Assembly (NCBI GenBank): GCA_022824315.1
Contig: JAJEAC010000180.1
Coordinates: 1 to 44,143, forward strand
Source: Silicimonas sp.
GTDB taxonomy: Bacteria; Pseudomonadota; Alphaproteobacteria; Rhodobacterales; Rhodobacteraceae
DNA length: 44,143 nt
Direction: 5' to 3'
Shown piece by piece: positions 35,447-44,143 of the stretch. The stretch's first letter is position 1; each line of letters starts with the position of its first letter. Under the pieces are notes generated by a model. It searched no databases. It had not been told where the DNA came from and saw only the letters and a list, made by a program, of their open reading frames with translations. A program made the translations under genes and the position numbers.

Positions 35447-35480
35447 CAATACTATATAGCAATAATTCTGTATAGCAATC
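35447..35480 (-). promoter_or_regulatory. GntR-regulon promoter/operator, site 3 (sulfatase-gntR divergent region)
   Basis: Inverted copy of the module: TATAGCAAT boxes at 35455-35463 and 35471-35479, 16 bp apart, and the near-palindrome ATACTATATAGCAA at 35449-35462. Read on the minus strand, the core differs from site 2 at one position over the two boxes and spacer. It would provide -35 TTGCTA (35478-35473) and -10 TATAGT (35456-35451) towards the sulfatase gene. It lies 50-80 bp before gntR, so autoregulation is expected. Confidence 0.75.
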
Positions 35481-35529
35481 TTTATATTGAGCGTACCAAC
35501 CCTACTCCGCCCTAGGAGGCGAGCTTTGG

Positions 35530-36336
35530 ATGAGTGAACCGATTAGGCAGCTGGACCCCATTCGCGCGGCGCGCGTGTTGACGATGCTCAACGAGTTTTT
35601 GGCCGATGAACTGAAGCAGCCGGGCTCGACGCTGCCCAAGTACGTACGCCTTGAGAATGCCCTGATTCGTGCGATTGAGGTGGGGGTAATGATCGAAGGC
35701 GACAAGCTCCCAAGCGAGACGGAACTGACTTCAATTTCCACTTTCAGTCTTGGAACCGTTCAAAAGGCGCTGCGTTCCTTGACCGACTCCGGCCATCTCA
35801 TGCGGAGAGCCGGTGTTGGCACAATCGTTCAGATGAAGACACAAAGCATGCGGCGCCCACTGCATTCGCGTTACAGCAAGCAGGGTGGTCCATTCTTGCC
35901 TGTCTTCCCAAAGCTCATCAACCGCGAAAGCGTAAAGGAACAAGGCCCTTGGACCAGCGCACTTGGAAGTGATGCGTCGATCATCCGACTTGATCGACGC
36001 ATTGATATTGGAAGAGAGATCGTTGCATTGTCAAGTTTCTACGTGGATGCCGCGAAATTCCCGTTCTTTAGGGACCGACCGATTGACGAATTGCATTCCG
36101 AGAATTTCAAGATTCTCTTGCACAGCGAAACAGGTCGAAAGGTACGTCGGCTTGACCACAAAATCACTTTTTCCAAAGCCCTACCAGAAGTCTCCGGTCA
36201 CATCGGCGTCGAGCAAGACTCTCAGATTCTCAGGATCAAGCTGACTGCTTGGGACCAATCAAATTTTCCTCTCTATTATCAGGTATTCCATATCCCACCG
36301 AATGAACTGGATCTTACAATAGAATGTCTGGTTTGA
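35530..36336 (+). CDS. GntR-family regulator with UTRA ligand domain
   Basis: A 268-residue HutC/FadR-superfamily regulator. The N-terminal winged HTH (about 40-105) includes GDKLPSETELTSISTFSLGTVQKALRSL and RRAGVGTIV. The C-terminal half is a UTRA-type effector domain with VPV-like IRLDRRIDIGREIVALSSFYV and the closing LRIKLTAWDQSNFPLYYQVF. The ribosome-binding site AGGAGG is at 35514-35519. Its promoter region carries operator site 3, so this protein is the prime candidate to recognise all three two-box sites. UTRA domains bind small pathway metabolites, so it probably derepresses the island when its substrate is present. Confidence 0.9.
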   Translation: MSEPIRQLDPIRAARVLTMLNEFLADELKQPGSTLPKYVRLENALIRAIEVGVMIEGDKLPSETELTSISTFSLGTVQKALRSLTDSGHLMRRAGVGTIVQMKTQSMRRPLHSRYSKQGGPFLPVFPKLINRESVKEQGPWTSALGSDASIIRLDRRIDIGREIVALSSFYVDAAKFPFFRDRPIDELHSENFKILLHSETGRKVRRLDHKITFSKALPEVSGHIGVEQDSQILRIKLTAWDQSNFPLYYQVFHIPPNELDLTIECLV

Positions 36337-37274
36337 GACCATTGGCCGCATTCGTTTTTTGCTGCATCTCCCTCTAATCGTGCAGAAAGAAGCTGCTTCC
36401 CGCCAGTTGCGGGAGGACAGCCGGGGTGCAATCTGCATCAAGGTTGACTCCCATTCCAAAGGTGATCGAGAGCTTCCTCTAGAGTTATTGAGCATGAGGG
36501 CTCGGCCAGGCGAAGTTGGTCGAGGACCCGAATGTGAAGCTCAGGCCGCGCAAATGAGCAGTTGGAGCGGCATCATGGCATGACATGACAGGTCCGGGAT
36601 AACCATCTCAAAGCTGCCGCCGTCAAGGAACTGGATAAGTTCGCCTCCAAAACCGCCGAAGGAAGGGAGACTTGGGTCCACGACTTGGCTGCCGGTGTTC
36701 GACCTCGCCACGAGAACCGGGGACGAGGCGGGCCTCACTCCTTGATCACCTGGGCAACCATGTGCTGATCGGCGGTGCCGTGACCGGCATGCACCAGCTC
36801 TCGTGCGGTTTCGCCGGGCAGCTGCTCTACGGCGAATGCGCCACGACGGTTGCCCGGATGTCAGGGCGCGACGTCAGGAATTAGGCATCGATTTCGCTTG
36901 CTTTCTTGACGTCCGCTCAACGGCATGATCTAAAAGGAAAAATTTTTGGATCACGCGCTTGAACAAATGCTATTCGATTTCGGGACATGGGTTGATCCAT
37001 GCAGCAATTCTTGCTCGGGCGGGCCAAAGTGACGGTGCGCCGTACGGGAGAAAGGACACGAGGAGCAATGATTGAGTCAGGGTTCTCGAAATCTCCGCAC
37101 CGTCCGCCACTGAACTCGACACTTTGCGCAGGACCGAGTGAAGTGTCGGCAGTTCCCCGTGCAGGCATTCCAGGCACTCGGACTTGGAAATCCTGCCGCT
37201 GTCTGGGCATTCGTCCAACCCACATTTACAGCCGTGTTGCGGGCGTCGGCAACGATGCTCGCGGCGGTTCATAA
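36337..37274. other. Gene-free stretch between gntR and ntrB, right border of the island
   Basis: About 940 bp without a nameable gene. One plus-strand frame (about 36588-36765) encodes NHLKAAAVKELDKFASKTAE and looks protein-like but lacks a start and stops early; it may be a gene fragment. A small stem (TCCCGC-CAGTT-GCGGGA, 36398-36414) follows gntR. In related bacteria dusB would end here just before ntrB; no Dus motif is visible. The ntrB promoter probably lies at the right end. Confidence 0.4.
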
Positions 37275-38345
37275 ATGGCCGAGATCCAGGACGGCTTCTG
37301 GTTGTCAATTCCCGTGCCGGCGATTCTGCTGGACGAGAAGGACAGGATCGTTGGAATGAACCCGGCGGCAGAGAGCTACCTGAATTCTTCAGCCCGGCAG
37401 TCAGTCGGTTTGTCCGCATTCGATGCATTTGCCACGGACGCGCCGATGAGCGAACATGCCGCGAGGGTTCGGCAGGAGCAGGCCCCGCTCTTCATGAACA
37501 ACATGAATGTCATCACGGGCGACAACGTGGCCGAACGCTGTGACATCAAGTTGGCTCCCATGGTTGGCACGTCAGATCACCTTTTGATGCTGGTGGAACC
37601 CAGGTTCGTGGGCGAGCGGCTGAATCAGGCGATGTCCGGAAACGCGGCCGCGAGATCCGCGATCGGCATGGCCGAAATGCTTGCGCACGAGATCAAGAAC
37701 CCGCTGGCAGGCATCACGGGCGCCGCACAACTCCTCGGCATGAACCTTGTCAAGGATGATCTTGCCCTCACGGACCTGATCGTGAGCGAGACGCGGCGCA
37801 TTCTGGGGCTTCTCGATCAGGTGGAGCAGTTCGGCAACCTGCGGCCACCGGTCTGCCGGGCGGTCAATGTTCACGACCTCATTGCTCGCGCGAGACGTTC
37901 GGCATCGGTGGGATTTGCGGCCCATATGGAACTGGTCGACGAATTTGATCCGTCGCTGCCTTTGGTTTGGGTGGACGAAGACCAGATGCTGCAGGTCTTT
38001 TCGAACCTGCTGAAGAACGCGGCCGAAGCGACAGGCGGTTCGCCCGGACGCATCCTGATCCGCACATTCTATGACATGTCGTCGAAGATTCGACGCAATG
38101 GGCGCACGACAGGACTGGCGCTGAATGTCGAGATCGTCGATGACGGTCCGGGCATTCCGCCGAACATTCTGCAGGGTATTTTCGATCCTTTCGTCTCGGG
38201 CCGGGAAAACGGGACCGGTCTGGGCCTTGCCTTGGCTTTGAAGATAGTTTCCGATCACGATGGCTGGATCACCGTTGACAGTACGCCGGGCAGGACGGCC
38301 TTCCGCCTTTCGCTTCCCGCCGCCCCGAAAGATCAGCAACAATAG
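37275..38345 (+). CDS. ntrB: Nitrogen regulation sensor histidine kinase NtrB
   Basis: A 356-residue cytoplasmic kinase/phosphatase acting on NtrC according to PII signalling. An N-terminal PAS domain (about 5-110, VPAILLDEKDRIVGMNPAAE) precedes the H-box MLAHEIKNPLAGI with H138. N-, G1- and G2-boxes follow in NLLKNAAEA, DDGPGIPP and GRENGTGLGLALA. It has no membrane segments. It is directly upstream of ntrC (15 nt). Usually preceded by dusB in this lineage, here it is preceded by the island border. Confidence 0.95.
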   Translation: MAEIQDGFWLSIPVPAILLDEKDRIVGMNPAAESYLNSSARQSVGLSAFDAFATDAPMSEHAARVRQEQAPLFMNNMNVITGDNVAERCDIKLAPMVGTSDHLLMLVEPRFVGERLNQAMSGNAAARSAIGMAEMLAHEIKNPLAGITGAAQLLGMNLVKDDLALTDLIVSETRRILGLLDQVEQFGNLRPPVCRAVNVHDLIARARRSASVGFAAHMELVDEFDPSLPLVWVDEDQMLQVFSNLLKNAAEATGGSPGRILIRTFYDMSSKIRRNGRTTGLALNVEIVDDGPGIPPNILQGIFDPFVSGRENGTGLGLALALKIVSDHDGWITVDSTPGRTAFRLSLPAAPKDQQQ

Positions 38346-38360
38346 CACGGTGAGGAACCA

Positions 38361-39722
38361 ATGGATGGCACGGTACTGGTAGCTGACGACGACCGCACGA
38401 TCCGCACGGTGCTGACGCAAGCACTGACCCGAGGCGGTTGCAAGGTACACGCCACGTCTTCCCTTCTCACCTTGATGCGATGGATCAACGAGGGAAAGGG
38501 CGATCTGGTGATCACCGACGTAATCATGCCGGACGGAAACGGAATCGCACTGGTCCCGGAGATCAACTCGGTGCGTCCCGATCTGCCTGTCATCGTGATC
38601 TCTGCGCAGAACACCATCGTTACGGCGATCCAGGCAACCGAGGCGGACGCATATCACTACTTGCCCAAGCCTTTCGATCTGCCCGACTTGATGAAGCGGG
38701 TAAGTCGGGCGCTTGCCGACAAGCCGCGGTCTCGTGCACAAGTGGCCCAAGCGGACGATGTTGTCGCCGAGGACCTGCCTCTTGTCGGACGCAGCCCGGC
38801 CATGCAGTCGCTCTATCAAGTGATTGCCCGGGTGATGAATGCCGATCTGCCGATATTGGTCACGGGCGAAAGCGGGACGGGCAAATCCCTGATTGCACGC
38901 ACCATTCACGACTTGGGCGATCGGCGTACCATGCCGCTTGTCAACGCGACTGCAGCAGATTTCCAGAACGTCGAGGAATTGCCCTCATTGGTGAACCGGG
39001 CTCGGAGCGGAACCCTCTTGCTCGACGAAGTCGCCGATCTTCCGCTCGAAGCGCAGATCCGCGTTGTCCGCACTCTGGACGACTTGACGGAGGACGGTCC
39101 ACGCATCATGGCCACCACGCAGGCCAACCTTGCAGCGGCCATGGACAAGGGCGGCTTTCGGCAAGACCTGTATTATCGGTTGAGCGGAATGACATTGAAA
39201 CTGCCGCCGCTCCGAGAGCGGATCGACGACATCATGCTACTTGCACGGCACTTTGCGCAGCGGGCCGAGCACGATGGGTTGCCGACACGTCGGTTCGACA
39301 GCCAAGCCGTCGAGCTTCTTCGCGCATATTCCTGGCCTGGCAACGTTCGTCAGCTCGAAAACACGGTGCGGCGCTTAATGCTCATGGGCGGCGAGATGCG
39401 GATTCTGCGATCAGACGTGAAGTCGGTTCTTGATAACCAGCCGGAGGTCGTTCCCACGGCTGGCGCCGACGACGGCGTGTCCATCTCGGTTGCCAAGCAT
39501 CTCCGAAGGTACTTTGAACTGCATGGCGGGCATCTTCCGCCTTCCGGACTTTATCATCGGATCCTGCGCGAAGTCGAATTGCCGTTGATCGAGACGGCGC
39601 TCGATGCCACGGGCGGAAACCAGGCCAAGTGCGCAGAACTGTTGGGCATCAACCGCAATACGCTGCGGAAAAAGATCACTGAACTTGACATTCGCGTGGC
39701 ACGGCGCCGGAAATTGATGTAA
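38361..39722 (+). CDS. ntrC: Nitrogen regulation response regulator NtrC, GAFTGA-less
   Basis: A 453-residue NtrC. The receiver domain carries D53 ([10 protein letters not shown]), and the AAA+ domain has Walker A GESGTGKS (169-176) and Walker [13 protein letters not shown] near 217-228. A Fis-type HTH closes the protein ([20 protein letters not shown]). Between Walker A and B the sigma-54-contacting GAFTGA loop is absent; the segment reads [20 protein letters not shown]. This is the known state in Rhodobacter NtrC, which activates the sigma-70 holoenzyme instead. The gene is co-transcribed with ntrB. Confidence 0.96.
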   Translation: MDGTVLVADDDRTIRTVLTQALTRGGCKVHATSSLLTLMRWINEGKGDLVITDVIMPDGNGIALVPEINSVRPDLPVIVISAQNTIVTAIQATEADAYHYLPKPFDLPDLMKRVSRALADKPRSRAQVAQADDVVAEDLPLVGRSPAMQSLYQVIARVMNADLPILVTGESGTGKSLIARTIHDLGDRRTMPLVNATAADFQNVEELPSLVNRARSGTLLLDEVADLPLEAQIRVVRTLDDLTEDGPRIMATTQANLAAAMDKGGFRQDLYYRLSGMTLKLPPLRERIDDIMLLARHFAQRAEHDGLPTRRFDSQAVELLRAYSWPGNVRQLENTVRRLMLMGGEMRILRSDVKSVLDNQPEVVPTAGADDGVSISVAKHLRRYFELHGGHLPPSGLYHRILREVELPLIETALDATGGNQAKCAELLGINRNTLRKKITELDIRVARRRKLM

Positions 39723-39821
39723 ATCGGCAACAATTGCGTGCCGAACCGACGGTGGCCGTAGCAGATCTTCAACATGCAAGGCGGCTGAAGGGCGTGACGC
39801 GGCATTTTGACGGGAGTCTCT

Positions 39822-42065
39822 GTGGCCCAAAGAGCACGTACAACGCGGCCGATGATGGCCAAACCGTACGGGCAGTTGCGGCGGTTCCGCAGTGCCGGAC
39901 CGTTTAGTCTCGTCATTCTGGGACCCGTACTGGTTCTGGGGACCTTTCTTGTGCTCGGTCCGCTCGATCGAAGCTCCTCGCCGTTGACGCTGCGTCTCGT
40001 CTTTCTGGCGGATCTGATCTATGTGCTGGCGGTTGCGGCTCTGGTCGCCAGACGGATTGCCGCGATGATTGCCGCCCGACGCGCGCGGTCGGCAGGATCC
40101 CGCCTGCACTTGCGGCTGACCGGTGTCTTTGCACTGATTGCGTTCATCCCGACTGTCATGGTGGCGATATTTGCCGAGCTGACGATCAATGTCGGGTTGG
40201 AGAGCTGGTTCTCCGACCGGGTGAGCGGCGTTGTCCGGGCGTCCCTGTCGGCCGCCGTGGCCTATCAGGAAAACCAGCGACGCGACCTCGCCGAAGATGC
40301 CGAAGCGCTGGCGGAATTCCTGAACGCGTCGCGCAGCCGTTCGGTCTTCGTTTCAGACGGTGAACTCCGGCAATTGCTGGGGCAGGGGCAGAGCCTCGTT
40401 CAGCGCGGATTGCGGGAGGCATACGTCATCGATGGCACCGGTGAGATCCGTACTCGTGGAGAACGATCCTACCTGTTCGACTATGAAATGCCGAGCGGGC
40501 AGGAAATCGCCGCGGCCACAGGCGGAGAGACGGTGATCATCGAAGACCTGGAGACGGACGAATTCCGGGCGCTCGTGATTCTTGCTGCGTTTCCGAACCG
40601 GTATCTCTACGTGTCACGCAACGTTGACGGCAAGATTCTCGGACTTCTGGACGAGGCGGCGGAAACGGCGGAGCTGTACAATGAGTTGGAGGCCGCGCGT
40701 GGGCAGCTCGTATTCGAGTTTGGACTTCTGTACCTTGGCTTTGCCGTCATCCTGATCCTGGCGGCGACATGGCTGGGCCTTTGGTTCGCCGAGCGGCTGG
40801 CACGTCCGGTTGGCCGTCTTGCCGGGGCCGCCCAACGAGTTGGCGCAGGAGACCTCGACGTGCAGGTGCGCGAAGAGCCTGGCGACGACGAAATCGCGAT
40901 GCTTGGCCGCCTCTTCAATCAGATGACCCGGCAACTCAAGGGCCAGCGCGAGCGGCTGCTCACGACGAACCAGCAGATCGAACGGCGCCGCCGGCTGTTC
41001 GACAGCGTACTGTCCTCGGTGACCGCAGGTGTGATCGGCCTCGACACCCAAGGACGGATCACGTTCATCAACCGCTCGGCGGAGCGCATCCTAAAGATCG
41101 AGGGTGACAGCCTGTCCGTGTCACTGGAGAAGGCGGTTCCAGAATTCGGACCGCTGCTGAGCCGACTCGATGATAGCGGTCGCGTTACCGAGCAGGACGA
41201 AGTTCGGGTGTCACGGGGCGGCGTTGCAGAGTCGCTCCTTGTGCGAGTTGCAAAAAGGCGAGGCGAGGAAGGCGAGGAGGAGGGATACGTGATCGCGTTC
41301 GATGACGTGACCGATCTCGTTACGGCTCAGCGTATGGCGGCTTGGGGAGACGTGGCGCGGAGGATCGCTCACGAGATCAAGAATCCGCTGACGCCCATCC
41401 AGCTTTCTGCAGGACGGATCAAGCGGAAATTCCGTCCGGTGGTAGGAGATGATGCCGACCAGTTGGACCAGATGACCGATGTGATCGTGCGTCAGACAGA
41501 CGATCTGAAGCGCATCGTCGACGAATTTTCCAGATTCGCGCGAATGCCGGAACCGGAGCGCAGCCGACAGGATTTGGCCGCGACCGTTCGGGATGTCGTT
41601 ACCTTGCAGGAGACAAGCGATGCACACGAGTTGATTTCGGAAATTCCAAGGACCCCGGTCTATGCCGACGTAGACAAGACTATGATCGGCCAAGCACTGA
41701 CAAACCTGATCAAGAATGCAGGTGAAGCAATTGAAAGCATGTCAGAAAAAAATCTGGAGCCAAGAAATTACACACCAAGAGTCAGTGTGGATCTAAAGGT
41801 CGAGGGACAAGTCGCGCGCATCGCGATCTCAGACAACGGAATCGGGTTGCCCGAGGATCGGACACGGCTCTTCGAGCCTTACGTGTCGACACGTGCAAAG
41901 GGTACCGGATTGGGCTTGTCCATCGTGAAGAAGATCATAGAGGAGCACGGAGGGTCGCTGGTTCTGACAGACGCCGACCCGCTGGACGATTCGGGCCAGA
42001 TTGGGGCCCGCGCAGAAATCTGCCTGCCCTTGGCGGCTGGCATCGAAGGGATTGGCGCGCTTTAG
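39822..42065 (+). CDS. ntrY: Membrane sensor histidine kinase NtrY
   Basis: A 747-residue sensor. Three N-terminal helices (about 28-46, 59-77, 99-120), a periplasmic stretch of about 175 residues, a fourth helix (about 298-320), a HAMP region (ARPVGRLAGAAQRVGAGDLD), a PAS domain (about 390-495), the H-box RRIAHEIKNPLTPIQLS with H517, and an ATPase domain with DNGIGLPEDR and AKGTGLGLSIVKKI. GTG 39822 with GGGAG 6 nt upstream was preferred; a TTG 15 nt earlier is the alternative. It senses nitrogen or redox state and phosphorylates NtrX. The stop lies 25 nt before ntrX. Confidence 0.94.
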   Translation: MAQRARTTRPMMAKPYGQLRRFRSAGPFSLVILGPVLVLGTFLVLGPLDRSSSPLTLRLVFLADLIYVLAVAALVARRIAAMIAARRARSAGSRLHLRLTGVFALIAFIPTVMVAIFAELTINVGLESWFSDRVSGVVRASLSAAVAYQENQRRDLAEDAEALAEFLNASRSRSVFVSDGELRQLLGQGQSLVQRGLREAYVIDGTGEIRTRGERSYLFDYEMPSGQEIAAATGGETVIIEDLETDEFRALVILAAFPNRYLYVSRNVDGKILGLLDEAAETAELYNELEAARGQLVFEFGLLYLGFAVILILAATWLGLWFAERLARPVGRLAGAAQRVGAGDLDVQVREEPGDDEIAMLGRLFNQMTRQLKGQRERLLTTNQQIERRRRLFDSVLSSVTAGVIGLDTQGRITFINRSAERILKIEGDSLSVSLEKAVPEFGPLLSRLDDSGRVTEQDEVRVSRGGVAESLLVRVAKRRGEEGEEEGYVIAFDDVTDLVTAQRMAAWGDVARRIAHEIKNPLTPIQLSAGRIKRKFRPVVGDDADQLDQMTDVIVRQTDDLKRIVDEFSRFARMPEPERSRQDLAATVRDVVTLQETSDAHELISEIPRTPVYADVDKTMIGQALTNLIKNAGEAIESMSEKNLEPRNYTPRVSVDLKVEGQVARIAISDNGIGLPEDRTRLFEPYVSTRAKGTGLGLSIVKKIIEEHGGSLVLTDADPLDDSGQIGARAEICLPLAAGIEGIGAL

Positions 42066-42090
42066 CTTGCCGAACGGGGGAGACACGCTG

Positions 42091-43506
42091 ATGGGTGACA
42101 TTCTGATTGTCGATGACGAGGAAGACATTCGGTCTCTCATCTCGGATATTCTGGGGGACGAGGGATTCGAATCCCGGATGGCGGCGAATTCAGAAGAGGC
42201 GATGGCCGAGTTGAATCGGGAACCGCCTGGCCTCATGATTCTCGACATCTGGCTGAAGGACAGCCGCATGGACGGAATCGACATCCTGAAAGCCACGAAG
42301 CGCGACAATCCCGACATTCCGATCATCATCATTTCGGGCCATGGCAACATCGAGATTGCCGTCGCCGCCATCAAGCAGGGTGCCTATGACTTCATTGAGA
42401 AGCCGTTCAACATCGACCAGTTGCTGGTCGTGATCTCGCGGGCCATGGAAACCTCGCGGCTGCGGCGAGAAAATTCCGAACTGCGTCGCAAGGAACTGAG
42501 GTCGGCAAACATCATCGGGTCGTCACCGGCATGCAAGGCGCTGAGATCACAACTCGACAAGGTGACCAAGTCGAACGGGCGCGTGATGCTGACAGGCCCG
42601 TCGGGGTCTGGAAAGGAGATTGCAGCGCGCTACATCCATGCCAATTCGGACCGTGCCAACGGGCCCTTCGTTTCGGTCAGTTCGGCATCGATCGCGCCGG
42701 AGCGCATGGAAGAGGTTCTCTTTGGTCGTGAAAGCACCGAGCGGGGAATCGAACAGGGACTGTTGGAAGAGGCGCATGGTGGCGTGGTCTTCTTCGACGA
42801 AGTTGCAGACATGCCGCCGGGAACCCAGTCGAAAATCCTTCGCGTATTGACCGAGCAGCAGTTTCAGCGTGTCGGGGGCGCGGACAAGGTACGGGTTGAC
42901 CTGCGTGTCGTTTCTTCGACGACACGGGATCTCGAAGCGGAAGTTAAATCCGGAAATTTTCGCGAGGAGCTCTTTCACAGGCTCAACGTCGTGCCGATCG
43001 CGGTTCCCGACCTGGCCGACCGCAGTGACGACATTCCGGAGCTCGCCCGGCATTTCATTGCGTCGTTCAACAAGTCGCAGGGTCTTCCATTGCGAGACCT
43101 CGCCGACGATGCCGTCGCGATGCTTCAATCGATGACTTGGCCTGGAAATGTGCGCCAGTTGAAGAACACGATTGAGAAGGTGCTGATTCTGGGGGCTGAC
43201 AAGGGCGATATCACAGCAACTGAAGTCGAGGGCGAGAGTCGAACGAAGGCACAGGATAGCGGCAAGGCTGTTTTATCGGGGGACTTCACTAACATGCCGC
43301 TGCGACAAGCGCGTGAAATCTTTGAACGAGAGTACCTGAACACGCAGCTGAATCGGTTCGGAGGAAATATCAGCCGTGCGGCAAAGTTCGTGGGAATGGA
43401 ACGCTCGGCTCTGCACCGAAAGCTCAAGTCGCTGAATGTCATGGCATCGTCACGCAACACGGCGTCGGGAGGAACCGCGCCGGGAGAAGCGGACGAGACA
43501 GCCTGA
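42091..43506 (+). CDS. ntrX: Response regulator NtrX
   Basis: A 471-residue NtrC-family regulator. The receiver begins DILIVDDEEDIRSLISDILG, with D52 in MILDIWLKD. The AAA+ domain has Walker A GPSGSGKE and Walker B VVFFDEVADMPPGTQ. A C-terminal Fis-type HTH reads NISRAAKFVGMERSALHRKL. The GAFTGA loop is replaced by FGRESTERGIEQG, so sigma-54 contact is doubtful. ATG 42091 follows a GGGGGAG site; longer frames overlap ntrY. It is the partner of NtrY. Confidence 0.94.
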   Translation: MGDILIVDDEEDIRSLISDILGDEGFESRMAANSEEAMAELNREPPGLMILDIWLKDSRMDGIDILKATKRDNPDIPIIIISGHGNIEIAVAAIKQGAYDFIEKPFNIDQLLVVISRAMETSRLRRENSELRRKELRSANIIGSSPACKALRSQLDKVTKSNGRVMLTGPSGSGKEIAARYIHANSDRANGPFVSVSSASIAPERMEEVLFGRESTERGIEQGLLEEAHGGVVFFDEVADMPPGTQSKILRVLTEQQFQRVGGADKVRVDLRVVSSTTRDLEAEVKSGNFREELFHRLNVVPIAVPDLADRSDDIPELARHFIASFNKSQGLPLRDLADDAVAMLQSMTWPGNVRQLKNTIEKVLILGADKGDITATEVEGESRTKAQDSGKAVLSGDFTNMPLRQAREIFEREYLNTQLNRFGGNISRAAKFVGMERSALHRKLKSLNVMASSRNTASGGTAPGEADETA

Positions 43507-43889
43507 GGCGCGGAACCGGCACCGCAGTGCAGCCGGACACCGGGGTTTGCCGAAAGAACCCTGACCGTGTGGACCTGCGCGCCGTTCGCCGCCGGGGAAC
43601 CCGATCCGGTCGCAGGCCCGGCCTTCGGCCAGCAGTGCGCCGACTCCATGCTCTCGGCGCAGGGCCACGTTGCGTTCATCGAGGATGATTTTGCTCGCTG
43701 CCCCAGCCTTCCCTGCGGACTTGACAAGATGTAGTGGAGTTCCGGAAACCCGGCCCCAAATCGCGTGGCGACTTCAGCGTCGACAGGTAGCCCGGACATG
43801 GCCTGCACCTCAACTGGTCGCGCTGCGCCTTGATCATGGCCGCCGTGCGTGCCAGACAAATGCCGTCCGGAACGGCCAAGGGGCAAGCC
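43507..43889. other. Gap between ntrX and trkA
   Basis: About 380 bp with no nameable gene. Long minus-strand frames across it are shadows of ntrX and trkA. Part of the plus strand stays open but has no start or family resemblance. The trkA ribosome-binding site is weak (AAGGGGCAA, 43879-43887). Confidence 0.4.
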
Positions 43890-44143
43890 ATGAAGGTCAT
43901 CATCTGCGGCGCGGGCCAGGTCGGCTGGCAGATCGCGCGGCATCTCTCGGGCGAGAGAAACGACGTGACCATTGTCGACAAGAATCCGGATCTCGTGCGC
44001 AGAGCGACCGACACGCTGGATGTCCAGGGCGTTGCCGGACATGCCAGCTACCCGGATGTCTTGCAGCGCGCCGGCGCGAGAGACGCTGACATGATCATTG
44101 CGGCCACGCATTCCGACGAGGTGAACATGGTTACCTGTCAGGT
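43890..44143 (+). CDS. trkA: Trk potassium uptake regulatory protein TrkA (5' part)
   Basis: The first 84 residues of TrkA (KtrA/RCK-type NAD(H)-binding subunit) are inside the window. The opening MKVIICGAGQVGWQIARHLS shows the GxGxxG Rossmann loop, followed by VTIVDKNPDLV and VQGVAGHASYPDVLQRAGARDADMII. The gene runs off the right edge at 44143 with no stop. trkA after ntrX is the usual order in alphaproteobacteria. Confidence 0.95.
   Translation, partial: MKVIICGAGQVGWQIARHLSGERNDVTIVDKNPDLVRRATDTLDVQGVAGHASYPDVLQRAGARDADMIIAATHSDEVNMVTCQ

Noticed and set aside
37572..38909. 445-residue minus-strand open frame
   Set aside because: Antisense to ntrB and ntrC, whose motifs are unambiguous.
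43125..44111. 328-residue minus-strand open frame
   Set aside because: Antisense to the 3' end of ntrX and the 5' end of trkA; it only bridges the gap by chance.
1..44143. tRNA, rRNA or CRISPR arrays
   Set aside because: No cloverleaf-like segment, rRNA core sequence or regularly spaced repeat array was noticed on either strand.

Overview
The window reads as a chromosomal segment of a marine-type alphaproteobacterium, most likely Rhodobacterales/Roseobacter group. The grounds are the gene order ntrB-ntrC-ntrY-ntrX-trkA beside cinA-pgpA-ispF, an NtrC that lacks the GAFTGA loop (a known Rhodobacter trait), high G+C, and many TRAP/TTT solute carriers with substrate-binding proteins.

Region 1 (1-10439): a tight minus-strand operon iclR > quinone-oxidoreductase-like MDR > class III CoA-transferase > hutU stands divergent to a TRAP transporter (dctPQM). 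It is bounded by decayed IS5-family fragments at 1-480 and 8250-8700 and by a broken tyrosine recombinase (8953-9482). About 1 kb without a recognisable gene follows.

Region 2 (10440-17061): a plus-strand catabolic set holding an Asp/Glu racemase/maleate isomerase-like protein, an M20 amidohydrolase, a creatinase-type M24 protein without metal ligands, a second M24 protein with all metal ligands, and a fold-type-II PLP enzyme. The make-up recalls ectoine-degradation (eut/doe) clusters without matching them. A convergent amtB follows.

Region 3 (19053-20499): housekeeping ispF > pgpA > cinA, translationally coupled on the minus strand.

Region 4 (20500-37274): a catabolic island lying between ispF and ntrB, where many Rhodobacterales carry dusB. 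It encodes a TTT transporter (tctCBA); an acetoin-dehydrogenase-like E1 alpha/beta pair with a free-standing lipoyl domain and no E2 or E3; both subunits of an aconitase-X (AcnX) dehydratase; a second TRAP transporter with fused DctQM; then, on the minus strand, an SDR and a cytoplasmic-type sulfatase; and a GntR/UTRA regulator. A near-identical two-box promoter/operator occurs upstream of tctC, upstream of the E1 operon, and in the gntR-sulfatase divergent region. This defines a local GntR regulon and ties the genes into one pathway. This island is the best candidate for an undescribed system: import of an organic (perhaps sulfated) acid, dehydration by AcnX, and thiamine/lipoyl-dependent cleavage or decarboxylation.

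Region 5 (37275-44143): nitrogen control, ntrBC and ntrYX, followed by the 5' end of trkA cut by the window edge.

No rRNA, tRNA or CRISPR array was seen. All functions are assigned by reading motifs; no database search was possible.
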